A stretch of 64,000 bases of DNA from an uncultured Collinsella sp. (GCA_900540945.1 UQHQ01000001.1:1-64000); one strand, 5' to 3'. Counted from the first letter of the stretch, positions 1 through 9,397 are shown. Notes: generated by a model from the letters alone, not told the origin. Program-made: numbers and translations.

Positions 1-67
1 CGCAGCTCTGTTTATCAAAGGGGTGCAGGCGGGGCTTGGCCGCCGTGAGCCGCTGGAAGGAGGCAGC

Positions 68-604
68 ATGTCTGATGCCGTTCGTGCCGAGAAAATCGCG
101 CACGAGGTCGACTATGCCGCCCACCAGCTGGCCCAGGCGGGCCGCTTGGACCTGACGCACGAGTTTATCCAGCATGGCGACGTGACGGTCTATGCACATG
201 TGACTTCGGTAGCGCGGGCGAGCCTGTCCTTTGCCGAACGCTTGGGCCGTGTTGGCATTTCGGTCGACCGTGCATCGCTGTTGCGCGGAGCCTTGTTACA
301 CGATTACTTTCTCTACGATTGGCATGACCCCGATCCGAGCCATCGACTGCACGGATTTCGGCATCCATTTTTTGCCCTGGCACGTGCCGAAGAGGATTTT
401 GAGCTGACGCCGCGCGAACGGAATATTATCGCGCGACATATGTTTCCGCTGGTGCCAGTGCCGCCGACGTGTCGCGAGGCATGGATTGTGTGCCTGGCTG
501 ATAAGTGGTGCGCACTGTGCGAGACGGTCGCCGGCCGTCTGCCGCGCAAGGACGAGGCTGACGATGGCATGAGTAAAGCATCGAGCGAAAAGAGGAGAGG
601 GTAG
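68..604 (+). CDS. HD-domain protein, probable phosphohydrolase
   Basis: The 178-residue protein carries an HD-type metal-binding pattern: LLHDYF near residue 79, a histidine-rich HGFRHP segment, IIARHMFP and a late LADKW. HD proteins are metal-dependent phosphohydrolases, often acting on nucleotides; the substrate cannot be told here. I start at the ATG at 68 because GGAAGGAGG lies just upstream; an in-frame ATG at 23 has no such site. The stop is 3 bases before the next gene, a CmpB-type membrane protein, so the two are probably co-transcribed. HD and CmpB-type proteins occur together in other anaerobes, but no joint role is established. Confidence 0.75.
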   Translation: MSDAVRAEKIAHEVDYAAHQLAQAGRLDLTHEFIQHGDVTVYAHVTSVARASLSFAERLGRVGISVDRASLLRGALLHDYFLYDWHDPDPSHRLHGFRHPFFALARAEEDFELTPRERNIIARHMFPLVPVPPTCREAWIVCLADKWCALCETVAGRLPRKDEADDGMSKASSEKRRG

Positions 605-607
605 ACG

Positions 608-1627
608 GTGGAAACCGCGATTGATATGGCGTTTGGCGGCGCGACGCTTGCCGCCTGTCCACTCTCGGCACTGGTGCTCTCGTTTGCCTTTTACGGGTTT
701 TGCGGCTGGGCATGGGAGTCGACAGTATGCGCCATGCTTAACCAAGGACGCTTCGCCAACAGCGGATTCTTGCTGGGGCCGTGTTGTCCTATCTATGGTG
801 TGGGCGGCATCGCCTGCTGGCTTTTGCTGCGCGGGATTCCGGATGCCTCGGGCCAGTTTGTCGCGGCGGCGCTTGTATGCAGCGTAATCGAGTACAGCGT
901 GGGCCTTCTATTGGAAAAGACAACAGGCGCGCGCTTTTGGGATTACTCGCACCTGCCGTTTAATTTGCATGGACGCATCTGTCTGTACTGGGCCTGCGCG
1001 TTTGGCCTGGGTGCGCTGTGCATTTGTCGCGTAGTGGAGCCGGCATTGCTGGGGCTGCTTGGCCATCTGCCGGTGCTGATTGTGCGGCTGTCCGCCTTTA
1101 TCGTCGCGGTCGCGATGATGGTCGACGCGGCATGCTCTTTGGCCAGTTGGCGCCGCCTGTCCGATCAGCTGGAGCGTGTGCGTGCCGACCTTGCCGACCG
1201 CATCAATGAGTCGCTTGCCGATGCGTCTGACTCCATGCTCGAACGTATTCCCGATTCGGCGATCGACTCGGTGGCGCAGACGCATATCCGCAGCCGTGCC
1301 GTTAACGCGTGGCTGGCCGAGCTGGGCGACGCAACGCTCGATGCCCTGCGTGAGAAGGCTTCGATGCCGACGTTTATCTCGGACGGCGCTCATGGCCTGG
1401 CGCTTGCCGCCCGCCGCGTGGCCGATGCCGCGCCGAGCGTGCCCCATCCATCGCTCGCCCGTCTCCGTGCCGGCAGGCGCGCGAACCGTCCGGTGCCGAG
1501 TGTGTCGCTCAGTCGTCGCGACCTGCGCTTCTTCAATGCCTTCCCGCGCTTGCGCATCAACCGCTACGAGGGTGTCATTCGAGCAACTAATCTCCGCGAC
1601 CGCGCTCACGAGCTGTTTCGGCGCTAG
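608..1627 (+). CDS. CmpB-type putative ABC-transporter membrane protein (PF06541-like)
   Basis: A GTG-started protein of 339 residues. The first 190 residues contain about five hydrophobic segments and the family pattern FxGWxxEs followed by GRFANSGFLLGPCCPIYGVG, typical of the PF06541 'putative ABC-transporter type IV' family. The C-terminal 150 residues are soluble, helical and rich in Ala, Arg and Asp. The family name implies transport but no substrate is known and no ATPase gene adjoins. It follows the HD gene with a 3-base gap. The family call is fairly secure; the function is unknown. Confidence 0.7.
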   Translation: METAIDMAFGGATLAACPLSALVLSFAFYGFCGWAWESTVCAMLNQGRFANSGFLLGPCCPIYGVGGIACWLLLRGIPDASGQFVAAALVCSVIEYSVGLLLEKTTGARFWDYSHLPFNLHGRICLYWACAFGLGALCICRVVEPALLGLLGHLPVLIVRLSAFIVAVAMMVDAACSLASWRRLSDQLERVRADLADRINESLADASDSMLERIPDSAIDSVAQTHIRSRAVNAWLAELGDATLDALREKASMPTFISDGAHGLALAARRVADAAPSVPHPSLARLRAGRRANRPVPSVSLSRRDLRFFNAFPRLRINRYEGVIRATNLRDRAHELFRR

Positions 1628-1830
1628 CCGGGACGGGCGCGCTCACGGCCCCCTTGCTCGCGTATTCCCGTTCGTTTCGCGCCCGTTGCTGCGTCGTTTC
1701 CAAGATTGCGGCGCCGTTGGAGATGGCACGATCTGGGTCGAGCCGGTCGAGGAAGCTATCCGCATCCGTACCGGCGAACACGGCCCTTCTGCGGTGTAGG
1801 ACAATCTTTCGCCTGACGGGTGCGCCTCTC

Positions 1831-1858
1831 TTGGGGCGCGCTCATTCTCGTCTACAAT
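1831..1858 (+). promoter_or_regulatory. candidate sigma-70-type promoter for the HAD gene
   Basis: TTGGGG (1831-1836) and TACAAT (1853-1858) are separated by 16 bases and lie 22 bases upstream of the start codon at 1881. The -10 is good, the -35 only partial. The rest of the 253-base gap (1628-1880) shows no gene. Confidence 0.35.
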
Positions 1859-1880
1859 ATCGTGCAGACGAAGGAGAGGC

Positions 1881-2744
1881 ATGCCCATGATCAAGATGTT
1901 TGCGAGTGACTTAGACGGAACGCTGCTGAACGCCCTGCACGAGGCAGACGGGACCATCCGCCGTGCCATTCGTGAGCTGACCGAGGCTGGTCTGCATGTG
2001 GTTCCCGCGACCGGACGCTCGACGTTACCAATCGGCGAGCATGGTTTTACGGGGCTGGCGCTCGATGCCTGCTGCTCTAACGGCTCCATCGTGCGCGACA
2101 GCCATGGCGAGGTACTCAAGACCTGGACCATCGACCCGCAGATTACCGAGGAGCTGCTCAAGGAGTTTCCGGATATCTGTTTTGACTGCTCCACACCCGA
2201 TGGCATGTTTTCGAGCGGATCGTTCGAGATGCACCAGGCGGGCTTTAAAAAGGACAGCCCTATCAAGCGCGTCGTGATGCGCGGTATGCGTGCACGCGGC
2301 GGGTATCACGAGGAGCAGTATTTCGACCAGTCGATCGGCGACATCCTGCGCCACGATGTGTGCAAGATCAACTGTCGCGTGACCTCGCCCGAGCTGGAGC
2401 GCGACCTTAAGGTATATCTTGCCGAGCGCTCGGACCGCGTTGTCAACGCGCCGTTCGATCCGGTGATGTTCGAGATCACGGACGTGGCGTGCAACAAGGG
2501 CGAGAGCGTGGCTTGGCTGGCGGGCTACTACGGTATTGCCGAGGACGAGGTCGCGGTCTACGGCGACGGCGGCAACGACATCGCCATGCTCAAGCGTTTC
2601 CGTCACAGCTACGCGACCAAAAACGCTAGCGATGCAGCTAAGGCCGCCGCGAGCGCAACTATCGGCAGCTGCATGGCCCATGCCGTTCCCAAACACATGC
2701 TCGCCACCATGCGCAAGCAAAACTCTCGCACCGTCATCAAATAA
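1881..2744 (+). CDS. Cof-type HAD-superfamily phosphatase
   Basis: A 287-residue cytoplasmic hydrolase. Motif I is DLDGTLL (Asp nucleophile at about residue 10), motif II lies in the VPATGRST segment, and motif IV is VYGDGGNDIAML near residue 228, with the large C2-type cap between them. This is the Cof/YidA-like group that dephosphorylates sugar phosphates, FMN or other small phosphorylated metabolites; the substrate cannot be read from sequence. AAGGAGAG precedes the ATG. The stop codon lies at the edge of the inverted repeat at 2743-2775, and the gene converges on the helicase-nuclease. Confidence 0.85.
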   Translation: MPMIKMFASDLDGTLLNALHEADGTIRRAIRELTEAGLHVVPATGRSTLPIGEHGFTGLALDACCSNGSIVRDSHGEVLKTWTIDPQITEELLKEFPDICFDCSTPDGMFSSGSFEMHQAGFKKDSPIKRVVMRGMRARGGYHEEQYFDQSIGDILRHDVCKINCRVTSPELERDLKVYLAERSDRVVNAPFDPVMFEITDVACNKGESVAWLAGYYGIAEDEVAVYGDGGNDIAMLKRFRHSYATKNASDAAKAAASATIGSCMAHAVPKHMLATMRKQNSRTVIK

Positions 2745-2775
2745 TGTGACAAAGGGACAGCCCCTTTGTCACATT
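2743..2775. repeat. short inverted repeat (GGGACAG-core family) at the junction of two convergent genes
   Basis: Perfect 14-bp arms (AATGTGACAAAGGG and its complement) around ACAGC. The HAD stop TAA (2742-2744) overlaps the left arm, and the final Met codon and TGA stop of the helicase gene (2769-2774) lie in the right arm. There is no T-run on either strand, so it is not a classic terminator. It resembles the repeats at 17300, 33866, 33944 and 38827. Confidence 0.8.
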
Positions 2776-5700
2776 CTAGAGTTCTCAATTAGCCAGTGCT
2801 CGTATGCGCGCTGCATGACCTCGGTTTTATCGGCTTTTTTGCGGCAGCCCTTCTGCTCCTCGATGGCCAGCTCATAGGCATCGCTCTGCTCAAAAGCGCT
2901 GGTATCCCAAGCACCGTGTTCAATGCGAGCCCATGTGGCATCGATGAGCTGCTCGAGTTCGGCAATGTCATCGGCGTTGGCGGTTGTCGAGAACGGCGGG
3001 CGGAGCTCGCCCGTCGTCTTGTCGGGTTCTACATAGTAGTCGCCCATGGAAGTGACGGTGTAGCCATAAAACTCGGGTGACGCTTCGACCAGCAGTTTGT
3101 AGAACTTGAGCTGACGATGGTAACCTGCAGGGACTTCTTTGCCAAAGCCAGTCTTGTAGTCGACGATCTGCACCGTTTTAGCTGCATCGTCAACGAGGAG
3201 CAGGTCAAGAAAACCAAAGAGTGGAGTTCCACCGGCAGTTAGACACTGCATGTTCGCTTCCGTGATGCAACGGTAACCACGTACGTGCTCGACAAGCCAA
3301 GGGACGAATGCATGACAAATGCGTTCGAAGCGGTCCGAATAGCGATGGACGTCCTCGGGGGCAAAATCGAGCCACGAAATCTGCTGGCGATACTCGGCCT
3401 CAATTGTCTCAATTGCCGCCGCGCCATCGGTTGCCATCCGATTAACGATTTCTTCGAACATCGCGTGAACGATAGTGCCGAATTCGGTTTGAATCGTGGG
3501 CGCAGTGGGCAGGCGCACAATCTGCTTCTCGGGGAAGTGCTGGCTATTTGCACACCCAGGCTCGTAGGTCACAAAGTTGTTGAGTGCCGTGGCAGAGAGG
3601 TGTTTTACGTCGGTGTGAGGCTCCAAAAGCGCACGGAGCTCGGGCGTATCAAACACGTAGTTGTCGCGCCATTCGGTTTCGATGGCGGCACTGAGCTGGT
3701 CCGCTTCAGCAGAAACCTCGCAAGAGTCGATAAGCCCCGTGAGCTCCTGCAGCGCCGATCCGCCGGCGCGGTACAGCTCGAGGTGTCGCTTAGCGCGTGT
3801 GATGGCTACAAACAGCAGACGGCGCGCATCGTCGTCATCCTTTTCGTCGCGAATAAGCAGGTTGGACGGGTACAGGCTCATGCCGCCAGCACCTTTGTGC
3901 CAGGTGGAGTCGTCGGCGTCGAGCAGGTAGACGCAATCGAACTGCAGACCTTTCGAACTGTGAGCGCTAGTAAGGCGAACGGCTCCCGGTGTGCCAAGAT
4001 CGATCGATGCGTCGATGCTCACGCCAAACTTTTGCGCGGCGTCGAGTTTGTCGACAATATCGGGCAGGCGAAGCGTGCGTCCCATGCGGCGCGCGTCGCC
4101 CATTTCACCCTCGGCAAAGGCGAGTAGGGCGCGGATGCCGGCATTGAATTCGGCGGCGCCCAGCGGATCCTGTTTTTTATGATCCTGATAATAGTCAAGG
4201 CTGCGTTTGGCAATCTTAAAGAGCAACGCTCTGACCGGGGAGGCGCCGGCCTCGGCCGCCCACTGCATAAGGTCGTCGTACAGCTCTTTGACGCGGGCGC
4301 TATTACTCTCGCACATGGCGGCCATCCAGTCGCCGCGATGTTCGCGCTTGGCGCTGAGCGCAAACGTCACGGACGATGGATGGTCGCCGCCCAGCTCGGC
4401 GGCACAGACAATCTGCGGAAGATAACTGCTGGCGAGCTCCTTCTGCCCGCGAGCAAGCGCGGTAACGCAGCGCAACAGTGCCAACATCGTCTGCATACGC
4501 TCGGAAGCAAAGAGATTCTGCCGCTCGCGATAGGAGAACGGCACCTTTTCCTTAACGAGGAAGGGAATCAGCGAGCGCAAGGCGGCATGCTTGGCGGAGA
4601 TGACCGCAATTCCTTCGTTGGGATCTTCGCATTTATCGAGATAGTGATTAACAAGCCGCTGCTTAATGCTCGCGGCGACGGCGGCGTATTCCTCGGCTTT
4701 GCCGGCGTAGACGTTCTTGCTAAAGCCGACCTGATCACCCTGAGGCTTGAAGGCTTCGATTGACTTATTCGAGCTGGCGTCGAGACGATATTTAATTTGC
4801 CGTGCGATGGCTTGACCGAACTCAACGATGGCGGGCGTGGAGCGATAGTTGGTTTTGAGCACGATGCTCCGGGGCGAGAACTCGGCCGCAAACTGGTTAG
4901 CACATTCGATCGTGGCGCCCTGAAAACGCATGATCGCCTGATCATCGTCGCCAACGGCCATGATATTGGGCGCATCAACGCCGTCGCAGAGCAGCTCGAT
5001 GATGCGCATCTGGGCGCCATTGGTGTCTTGGAACTCGTCAACTTGGATATAGGTATAGGTGTCCTGGAGCACTTGACGTAGCGCGTCGTTGTGTTCGACG
5101 GCGTTAACAAAGTCGCCGATCATGTCGTCGTAATCGTAGAGATGGTGCTGGTCGAGCTTGCTCTGGTAGCGACGCGCGACGTCGCAAGCGGTCTTAAGTC
5201 GCTCACTCTGCTCTGCAATCTTAAACGTGCGCCCCTGAGAGTTGCTGCCTCCAAAGAAGGCATCGCGCACCTTGGTGTATCCCGAGGACTTACCCTTCTC
5301 GTCGATGAGCTCGGTGCGGCGAACGGTATCGCGCAGTGCAAGGATATAGGGCACATACGTGCCGGCAGGACAGTCGATCGGGCGGGTGAGCGATGTGGGC
5401 GCCATGCCGCAGGCACGCTCGACCTCTTCCTCAAAGCGTTCGGCCAACGCGGCGCTTGCCCTTTCGCAGGCGAGCGTAAGCAGCTCGGAATGCTCGGTGA
5501 GCCAGGCAGCGGCGTCGATATTCTGCTGCGCGATGGCGCCCAGCGTGTCGTAGTCCAGGCCACTGCGTTTGATTTTGGAGACAAAGCCAATCATCTTGCC
5601 GATGTTTTGCGCGGGCATATCGGGCGACCCTCCGCCCAGGGGCGACCCAAAGGGAAGCGATTTGAGCAGCCGATCAAAAATCTCTTGCTGGTGCAGGCTA

Positions 5701-6056
5701 GTAACAAGCGTGTCGGTCGATGGGCGCATGAAGTACTCGGGATAGCGCGACCTGATGCTGCTTGCAAATCCGTGAAACGTGCTGACTTCGATGCCGTAGG
5801 CGTCGCGCCCAATGAGCTCAATCAGGCGTTTGCGCATGGCTTCCGCGCCCGCCTCGGTATAGGTAAGACAGAGGATGTTGCGCGGGGCGACATCGCACTT
5901 GGCCAGGATGTTCGCCGCGCGCAGGCTCAGTAGCTGCGTCTTGCCGGTGCCGGGACCGGCAATGACGAGCAGCGGGCCATCTAGGCATTCGACGGCCTCG
6001 CGCTGTTCGGGGTTCAGGTTCTTAAACGATTCATCGAATTTAGGGGTTGTAGCCAT
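2769..6056 (-). CDS. UvrD/PcrA-family ATP-dependent helicase with C-terminal PD-(D/E)XK nuclease
   Basis: A 1095-residue superfamily 1A helicase. It has the Q-motif LNPEQREAV (14-22), Walker A AGPGTGKT (33-40), the motif II segment VDEFQDTNGAQ, and a motif VI region LLFVAITRAKRHLEL. The C-terminal third contains FGFLDLLLVDD followed by QIVDYKTGFG, the acidic and lysine signature of a RecB-type PD-(D/E)XK nuclease. Proteins of this plan process double-strand breaks or stalled forks, as AddAB or AdnAB subunits do. No partner subunit gene adjoins. The start lies 6 bases after the stop of the WYL regulator gene, so the two form an operon. I see no clear four-cysteine iron-sulfur cluster of the AddB kind. 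Confidence 0.88.
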   Translation of the reverse strand: MATTPKFDESFKNLNPEQREAVECLDGPLLVIAGPGTGKTQLLSLRAANILAKCDVAPRNILCLTYTEAGAEAMRKRLIELIGRDAYGIEVSTFHGFASSIRSRYPEYFMRPSTDTLVTSLHQQEIFDRLLKSLPFGSPLGGGSPDMPAQNIGKMIGFVSKIKRSGLDYDTLGAIAQQNIDAAAWLTEHSELLTLACERASAALAERFEEEVERACGMAPTSLTRPIDCPAGTYVPYILALRDTVRRTELIDEKGKSSGYTKVRDAFFGGSNSQGRTFKIAEQSERLKTACDVARRYQSKLDQHHLYDYDDMIGDFVNAVEHNDALRQVLQDTYTYIQVDEFQDTNGAQMRIIELLCDGVDAPNIMAVGDDDQAIMRFQGATIECANQFAAEFSPRSIVLKTNYRSTPAIVEFGQAIARQIKYRLDASSNKSIEAFKPQGDQVGFSKNVYAGKAEEYAAVAASIKQRLVNHYLDKCEDPNEGIAVISAKHAALRSLIPFLVKEKVPFSYRERQNLFASERMQTMLALLRCVTALARGQKELASSYLPQIVCAAELGGDHPSSVTFALSAKREHRGDWMAAMCESNSARVKELYDDLMQWAAEAGASPVRALLFKIAKRSLDYYQDHKKQDPLGAAEFNAGIRALLAFAEGEMGDARRMGRTLRLPDIVDKLDAAQKFGVSIDASIDLGTPGAVRLTSAHSSKGLQFDCVYLLDADDSTWHKGAGGMSLYPSNLLIRDEKDDDDARRLLFVAITRAKRHLELYRAGGSALQELTGLIDSCEVSAEADQLSAAIETEWRDNYVFDTPELRALLEPHTDVKHLSATALNNFVTYEPGCANSQHFPEKQIVRLPTAPTIQTEFGTIVHAMFEEIVNRMATDGAAAIETIEAEYRQQISWLDFAPEDVHRYSDRFERICHAFVPWLVEHVRGYRCITEANMQCLTAGGTPLFGFLDLLLVDDAAKTVQIVDYKTGFGKEVPAGYHRQLKFYKLLVEASPEFYGYTVTSMGDYYVEPDKTTGELRPPFSTTANADDIAELEQLIDATWARIEHGAWDTSAFEQSDAYELAIEEQKGCRKKADKTEVMQRAYEHWLIENSRM

Positions 6057-6062
6057 GAAATA

Positions 6063-7073
6063 TTACCTGTCTTCCTGGTAAAGTGCCCGAGTGCCGTCGA
6101 GATATTTGAGATACGTATCGATGGCGCTTTGGGGCTGAACGATCTTAATGAAGGTGCTGAGTTGCAGCAGCCAGCCAAAGAACTGCGGCGACAGCGGAGC
6201 TTTGACAGTTGCTAACAGGCGCCCATCCTGGTTTTCAAACACAACGGCGTCCAGTCCGAACTTGTCGATGAGCGGATTCATCGCGCGGTCGTCGAGTTCC
6301 AGCACCATGGTGGTTTTGTTGGCTGCATATACGCCGAATGATGGAGAGACGTGATCTTCGAGCACATAGCCGGCAATGCGCGAATCTTTGGTCGCGGACT
6401 CTTCGGACACTGCAACGTCGAGCATGCGATCGACGCGGTAGGGCGTGAACGGCTGATGACCCGAGCCGGCATTAGCCCATTTATCTCTAAATCCAATCAT
6501 GTAATAGAGTTCGTCGGAGTAGATAAGGCGCACAGGCGTGAGCTCGTAGGTCTTTCCGTCATGATTAAGGGCCTTTTGCTTGACGGCGTTGTAGTGGAAG
6601 TAACGAAACCGAATCTTGCGTTTTTCGCGCATAGCCTGCTGAATCAAGTCGATATTGTGCAGAGCATCGGAGTTTTGCATCTTCACACGCGAAGGCACGT
6701 CGACGCGCTTGTGCATCAGCTCGCGTTCGTCCAGGCTGGCGAGGCTCTGTAGTTTGCCGATGAGGTGGTCGGTCAGCTCATCGGTCAAAAACGGCGAACT
6801 CTGCACGGCGTCAACAAGCATGATGAGTTCTTGCAGGTCGAGCGGGCGTGAGACCAACGCCCATTCCTTGCCACCGCGCTGGTCGATGTCGAGCCCGAAG
6901 TCGCGAAGCGTTTGCAGGTCGCGATAGATGGCCTTTCGTTCGGCCTCGAGATCGTGATAGGCGAGCTCCTCGATGATCTGCTGCGTCGTGAGTCCGTGCG
7001 TGCTGTCGGTCTTTTCCATCAAGGTTTTAAGCAGGAACAGAAGCCTGAGCTTTTGGTTTGGTCTGTTCGCCAC
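6063..7073 (-). CDS. WYL-domain transcriptional regulator
   Basis: A 336-residue protein with an N-terminal winged helix (residues about 1-75, ending in the YRDLQTLRDFGLDI segment typical of these regulators) followed by a WYL-type ligand-binding domain (FRYFHYNAVKQ, then LTPVRLIYSDELYYMIGF) and a C-terminal extension domain. WYL proteins sense nucleic-acid or nucleotide ligands and often control DNA-damage or defence genes; PafBC of mycobacteria is the known actinobacterial case. I choose the GTG at 7073 because AAAGGAG sits 7 bases upstream; longer in-frame versions have no ribosome site. The helicase-nuclease gene follows 6 bases downstream and is a likely co-regulated target. Confidence 0.85.
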   Translation of the reverse strand: MANRPNQKLRLLFLLKTLMEKTDSTHGLTTQQIIEELAYHDLEAERKAIYRDLQTLRDFGLDIDQRGGKEWALVSRPLDLQELIMLVDAVQSSPFLTDELTDHLIGKLQSLASLDERELMHKRVDVPSRVKMQNSDALHNIDLIQQAMREKRKIRFRYFHYNAVKQKALNHDGKTYELTPVRLIYSDELYYMIGFRDKWANAGSGHQPFTPYRVDRMLDVAVSEESATKDSRIAGYVLEDHVSPSFGVYAANKTTMVLELDDRAMNPLIDKFGLDAVVFENQDGRLLATVKAPLSPQFFGWLLQLSTFIKIVQPQSAIDTYLKYLDGTRALYQEDR

Positions 7074-7295
7074 GTTGTCTCCTTTCGCCGGCAGGGTAAC
7101 AGCCGAAGATGCAAAACAAGACCCGTTATTGGGACTCATTGTAGCCCGCGCGACCGTAGTATTCGCAGCAATAAGGGCCCGAATAGGGCGAAAGGTGGTT
7201 AAACGGAAATCGGCGGTTTGGCTGGTTGGTGTGACGTGCACTCTGTTGGCTTGGGGCCGGTCCCGGTTTACAAGGATCAGAACAGGAGAAATGCG

Positions 7296-8393
7296 ATGGC
7301 AGACATCAAAGTCTTTGCCGAGAATCTTGAGGATTCAACCAAGGAGCAGATCGAGGAGATCTCTAGCTGCCCGGCGTTTGAAGGCGCCAAGATCCGCATC
7401 ATGCCCGATGCCCATAAGGGCAAGGGCTGCGTGATTGGTTTTACGGCAAACTTGGGCGACAAGGTGATTCCCAACCTGGTGGGAGTCGACATCGGATGCG
7501 GGATGTATTGTGTGCCGCTTGCGGAGACCATTGCGCGCGACGATCTCATTCAGTTCAATCGCGATGTGAAGCGCGCGGTGCCCACGGGCTTTAGCCTTCA
7601 TCGCGATCCTGCCTGCGTACTCGCGGACTTTGACATGGAGTCGCGCGATTGGCTTCAGGACAAGCGCAAGGTTGAGCGCTCTATGGGTACGTTGGGCGGC
7701 GGCAACCACTTCATTGAACTCGACGTGGACGAGGATGGGTGCCAATATCTGGTCGTGCACACCGGCTCGCGCAACATGGGCAAGCAGACGGCGGAGCACC
7801 ATCAGGCGCTGGCGCAGAAGACGTGCACGGCAGATATCCCCGACGAGCTTAAGTATCTCGTGGGAGATCTATCTGCCGAGTATCTCGTCGATATGCATAA
7901 CTGCCAGCGCTTCTCGAATCAGAACCGCAAGGCGATTGTCGCGCAGATTGTTGAGCGTACGGGAATTCGACTCGACGGAGACGGCTTTACCACCATGCAC
8001 AACTACATTTCTGAAAGTGGCATGATTCGCAAGGGCGCTATTAGCGCTCATGCGGGCGAGATGGTGCTGATTCCGTTCAACATGCGCGACGGTGCCGTTA
8101 TTGCGCGCGGCAAGGGAAACGAGGACTGGAACTGCTCGGCGCCGCATGGGACGGGTCGTGCGATGAGCCGCACCAAAGCGTTCCAAACGCTCGATACCAG
8201 GTCGTTCGTTAACGAGATGCGCGATGCCGGCATCTACTGTCCGAGCGCATGCGAGACGACGCTCGATGAGTCGCCCGAAGCGTATAAGCCTGCGGATGAT
8301 GTACTGAGACTCATGGACCCGACGGTTGATGTTATTCACCAACTCAAGCCGATTTGGAATTTTAAGGCTACTGGCAAGCGTGGCAGGCGTTAG
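7296..8393 (+). CDS. rtcB: RtcB-family RNA-splicing ligase
   Basis: A 365-residue protein with the RtcB signature motifs: VGVDIGCGM (manganese-binding Asp and Cys) near residue 62, GGGNHFIEL, HTGSRNMGK, SAHAGEM, and APHGTGRAMSR containing the histidine that takes GMP. RtcB joins 2',3'-cyclic phosphate or 3'-phosphate RNA ends to 5'-OH ends with GTP and Mn2+, repairing or splicing RNA in the cytoplasm. It is shorter than the roughly 400-480 residues of many homologues. The ATG at 7296 is preceded by AGGAG at 7284-7288; a longer in-frame start at 7218 lacks one. It is divergent from the WYL/helicase operon, and the intergenic stretch may serve both. A DnaB-like gene follows 9 bases later. Confidence 0.9.
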   Translation: MADIKVFAENLEDSTKEQIEEISSCPAFEGAKIRIMPDAHKGKGCVIGFTANLGDKVIPNLVGVDIGCGMYCVPLAETIARDDLIQFNRDVKRAVPTGFSLHRDPACVLADFDMESRDWLQDKRKVERSMGTLGGGNHFIELDVDEDGCQYLVVHTGSRNMGKQTAEHHQALAQKTCTADIPDELKYLVGDLSAEYLVDMHNCQRFSNQNRKAIVAQIVERTGIRLDGDGFTTMHNYISESGMIRKGAISAHAGEMVLIPFNMRDGAVIARGKGNEDWNCSAPHGTGRAMSRTKAFQTLDTRSFVNEMRDAGIYCPSACETTLDESPEAYKPADDVLRLMDPTVDVIHQLKPIWNFKATGKRGRR

Positions 8394-8402
8394 GGGGGTG
8401 CG

Positions 8403-9236
8403 ATGACGCGAAAGATGGACTCCAGGGACAACCGAATTGGACGCACTGTGAGCATGGGCGAGATGCTGGGCCTACCAGGTGTGATGCCGCCGACGCCCGC
8501 GAATCAGCGTAGTGGGAATCGCAAAGAGCGTGATGACGAGGGCTTTGACCTCAGCGGGTTTCACAGTCGGCTGATTTCTGGGCTCGATTGCGTTATGGAG
8601 ACGTCGGTGCTTGAAGCCCCGCGAGTGTTGAAGACCGGCATGCCGGTCGATGATGCCCTAGGTGGCGGCGTTGGGCTGGGTAAGCTCAGCGTGATTGGCG
8701 GCGCGCATGAAGATGTCTCGAACGTGCTGGCGTATGCGGCCTTGCGCCTGAGTGAGCAATGCGCCGTGCTCTACATGCCGATTCGGGAGCGTGAAGAGGA
8801 CGCGATCGCCCGGCTTATTCGCGCTGAGATGGGCGTCAAGCTGCCGGCAGATCTTGAGGAGCAACAGGTTGAGGGAATCCGAGCAACGATGCGCCTCAAG
8901 CAGCGCAACTTGGGCATCTTTGCCGAAGACAACATGACCATGGACCTTTTAACGAGCTGGTTGCTCGGCGACCAAACGTGGAACAGAGCAGTGCTAAAGG
9001 ACATCGTAGTCGTAATCGACGGACTCGAAATGCTCGATGACAACCGCCCGGTAAACGCTGTCCTGCGCGACTTACGCAACATGCTCAGCCCAACATCCGC
9101 CATCCTGGTAGGCTGCTTCGCGGCGGAGGGCAGAGAGGACGACGCAACGTTCGCCGAGACTCATTGCAACGCAGATGCCCTCGTCCGCATGAGTGCCGAT
9201 GGCATGGAGCCTTCCTGCGCACGAGTCTTCGGTTGA
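8403..9236 (+). CDS. DnaB-C/RecA-fold-like protein lacking a P-loop
   Basis: A 277-residue protein. From about residue 75 it follows the layout of the replicative-helicase C-terminal (RecA-like) domain: GMPVDDALGGGVGLGKLSVI where DnaB has the linker and first strand, then AVLYMPIREREEDAIARLI resembling the 'SLEMS' region, and IVVVIDGLEML at the Walker B strand. At the P-loop place it reads GGAHEDVSN, with no GKT/GKS, so ATP binding of the usual kind is unlikely. The first 70 residues are charged and low-complexity. A G-rich ribosome site precedes the ATG, and the gene is 9 bases behind rtcB. It may be a catalytically dead partner or a regulatory NTPase relative; the fold assignment is by eye. 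Confidence 0.5.
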   Translation: MTRKMDSRDNRIGRTVSMGEMLGLPGVMPPTPANQRSGNRKERDDEGFDLSGFHSRLISGLDCVMETSVLEAPRVLKTGMPVDDALGGGVGLGKLSVIGGAHEDVSNVLAYAALRLSEQCAVLYMPIREREEDAIARLIRAEMGVKLPADLEEQQVEGIRATMRLKQRNLGIFAEDNMTMDLLTSWLLGDQTWNRAVLKDIVVVIDGLEMLDDNRPVNAVLRDLRNMLSPTSAILVGCFAAEGREDDATFAETHCNADALVRMSADGMEPSCARVFG

Positions 9237-9397
9237 GGTCATGACCAATAACAACTGCTCGGCTAGCGGCGCGTTTGCCAGCAGAAAGTGGCCGTTCAAC
9301 AGCCAAAGAGAAACTTGGGCGGGTCAAGAATTATCATCAATATTAGGCGTTACGTTCTGTCGGCGGTATGTCTGAACAGCTCTGGGAAGGAGTTCGC

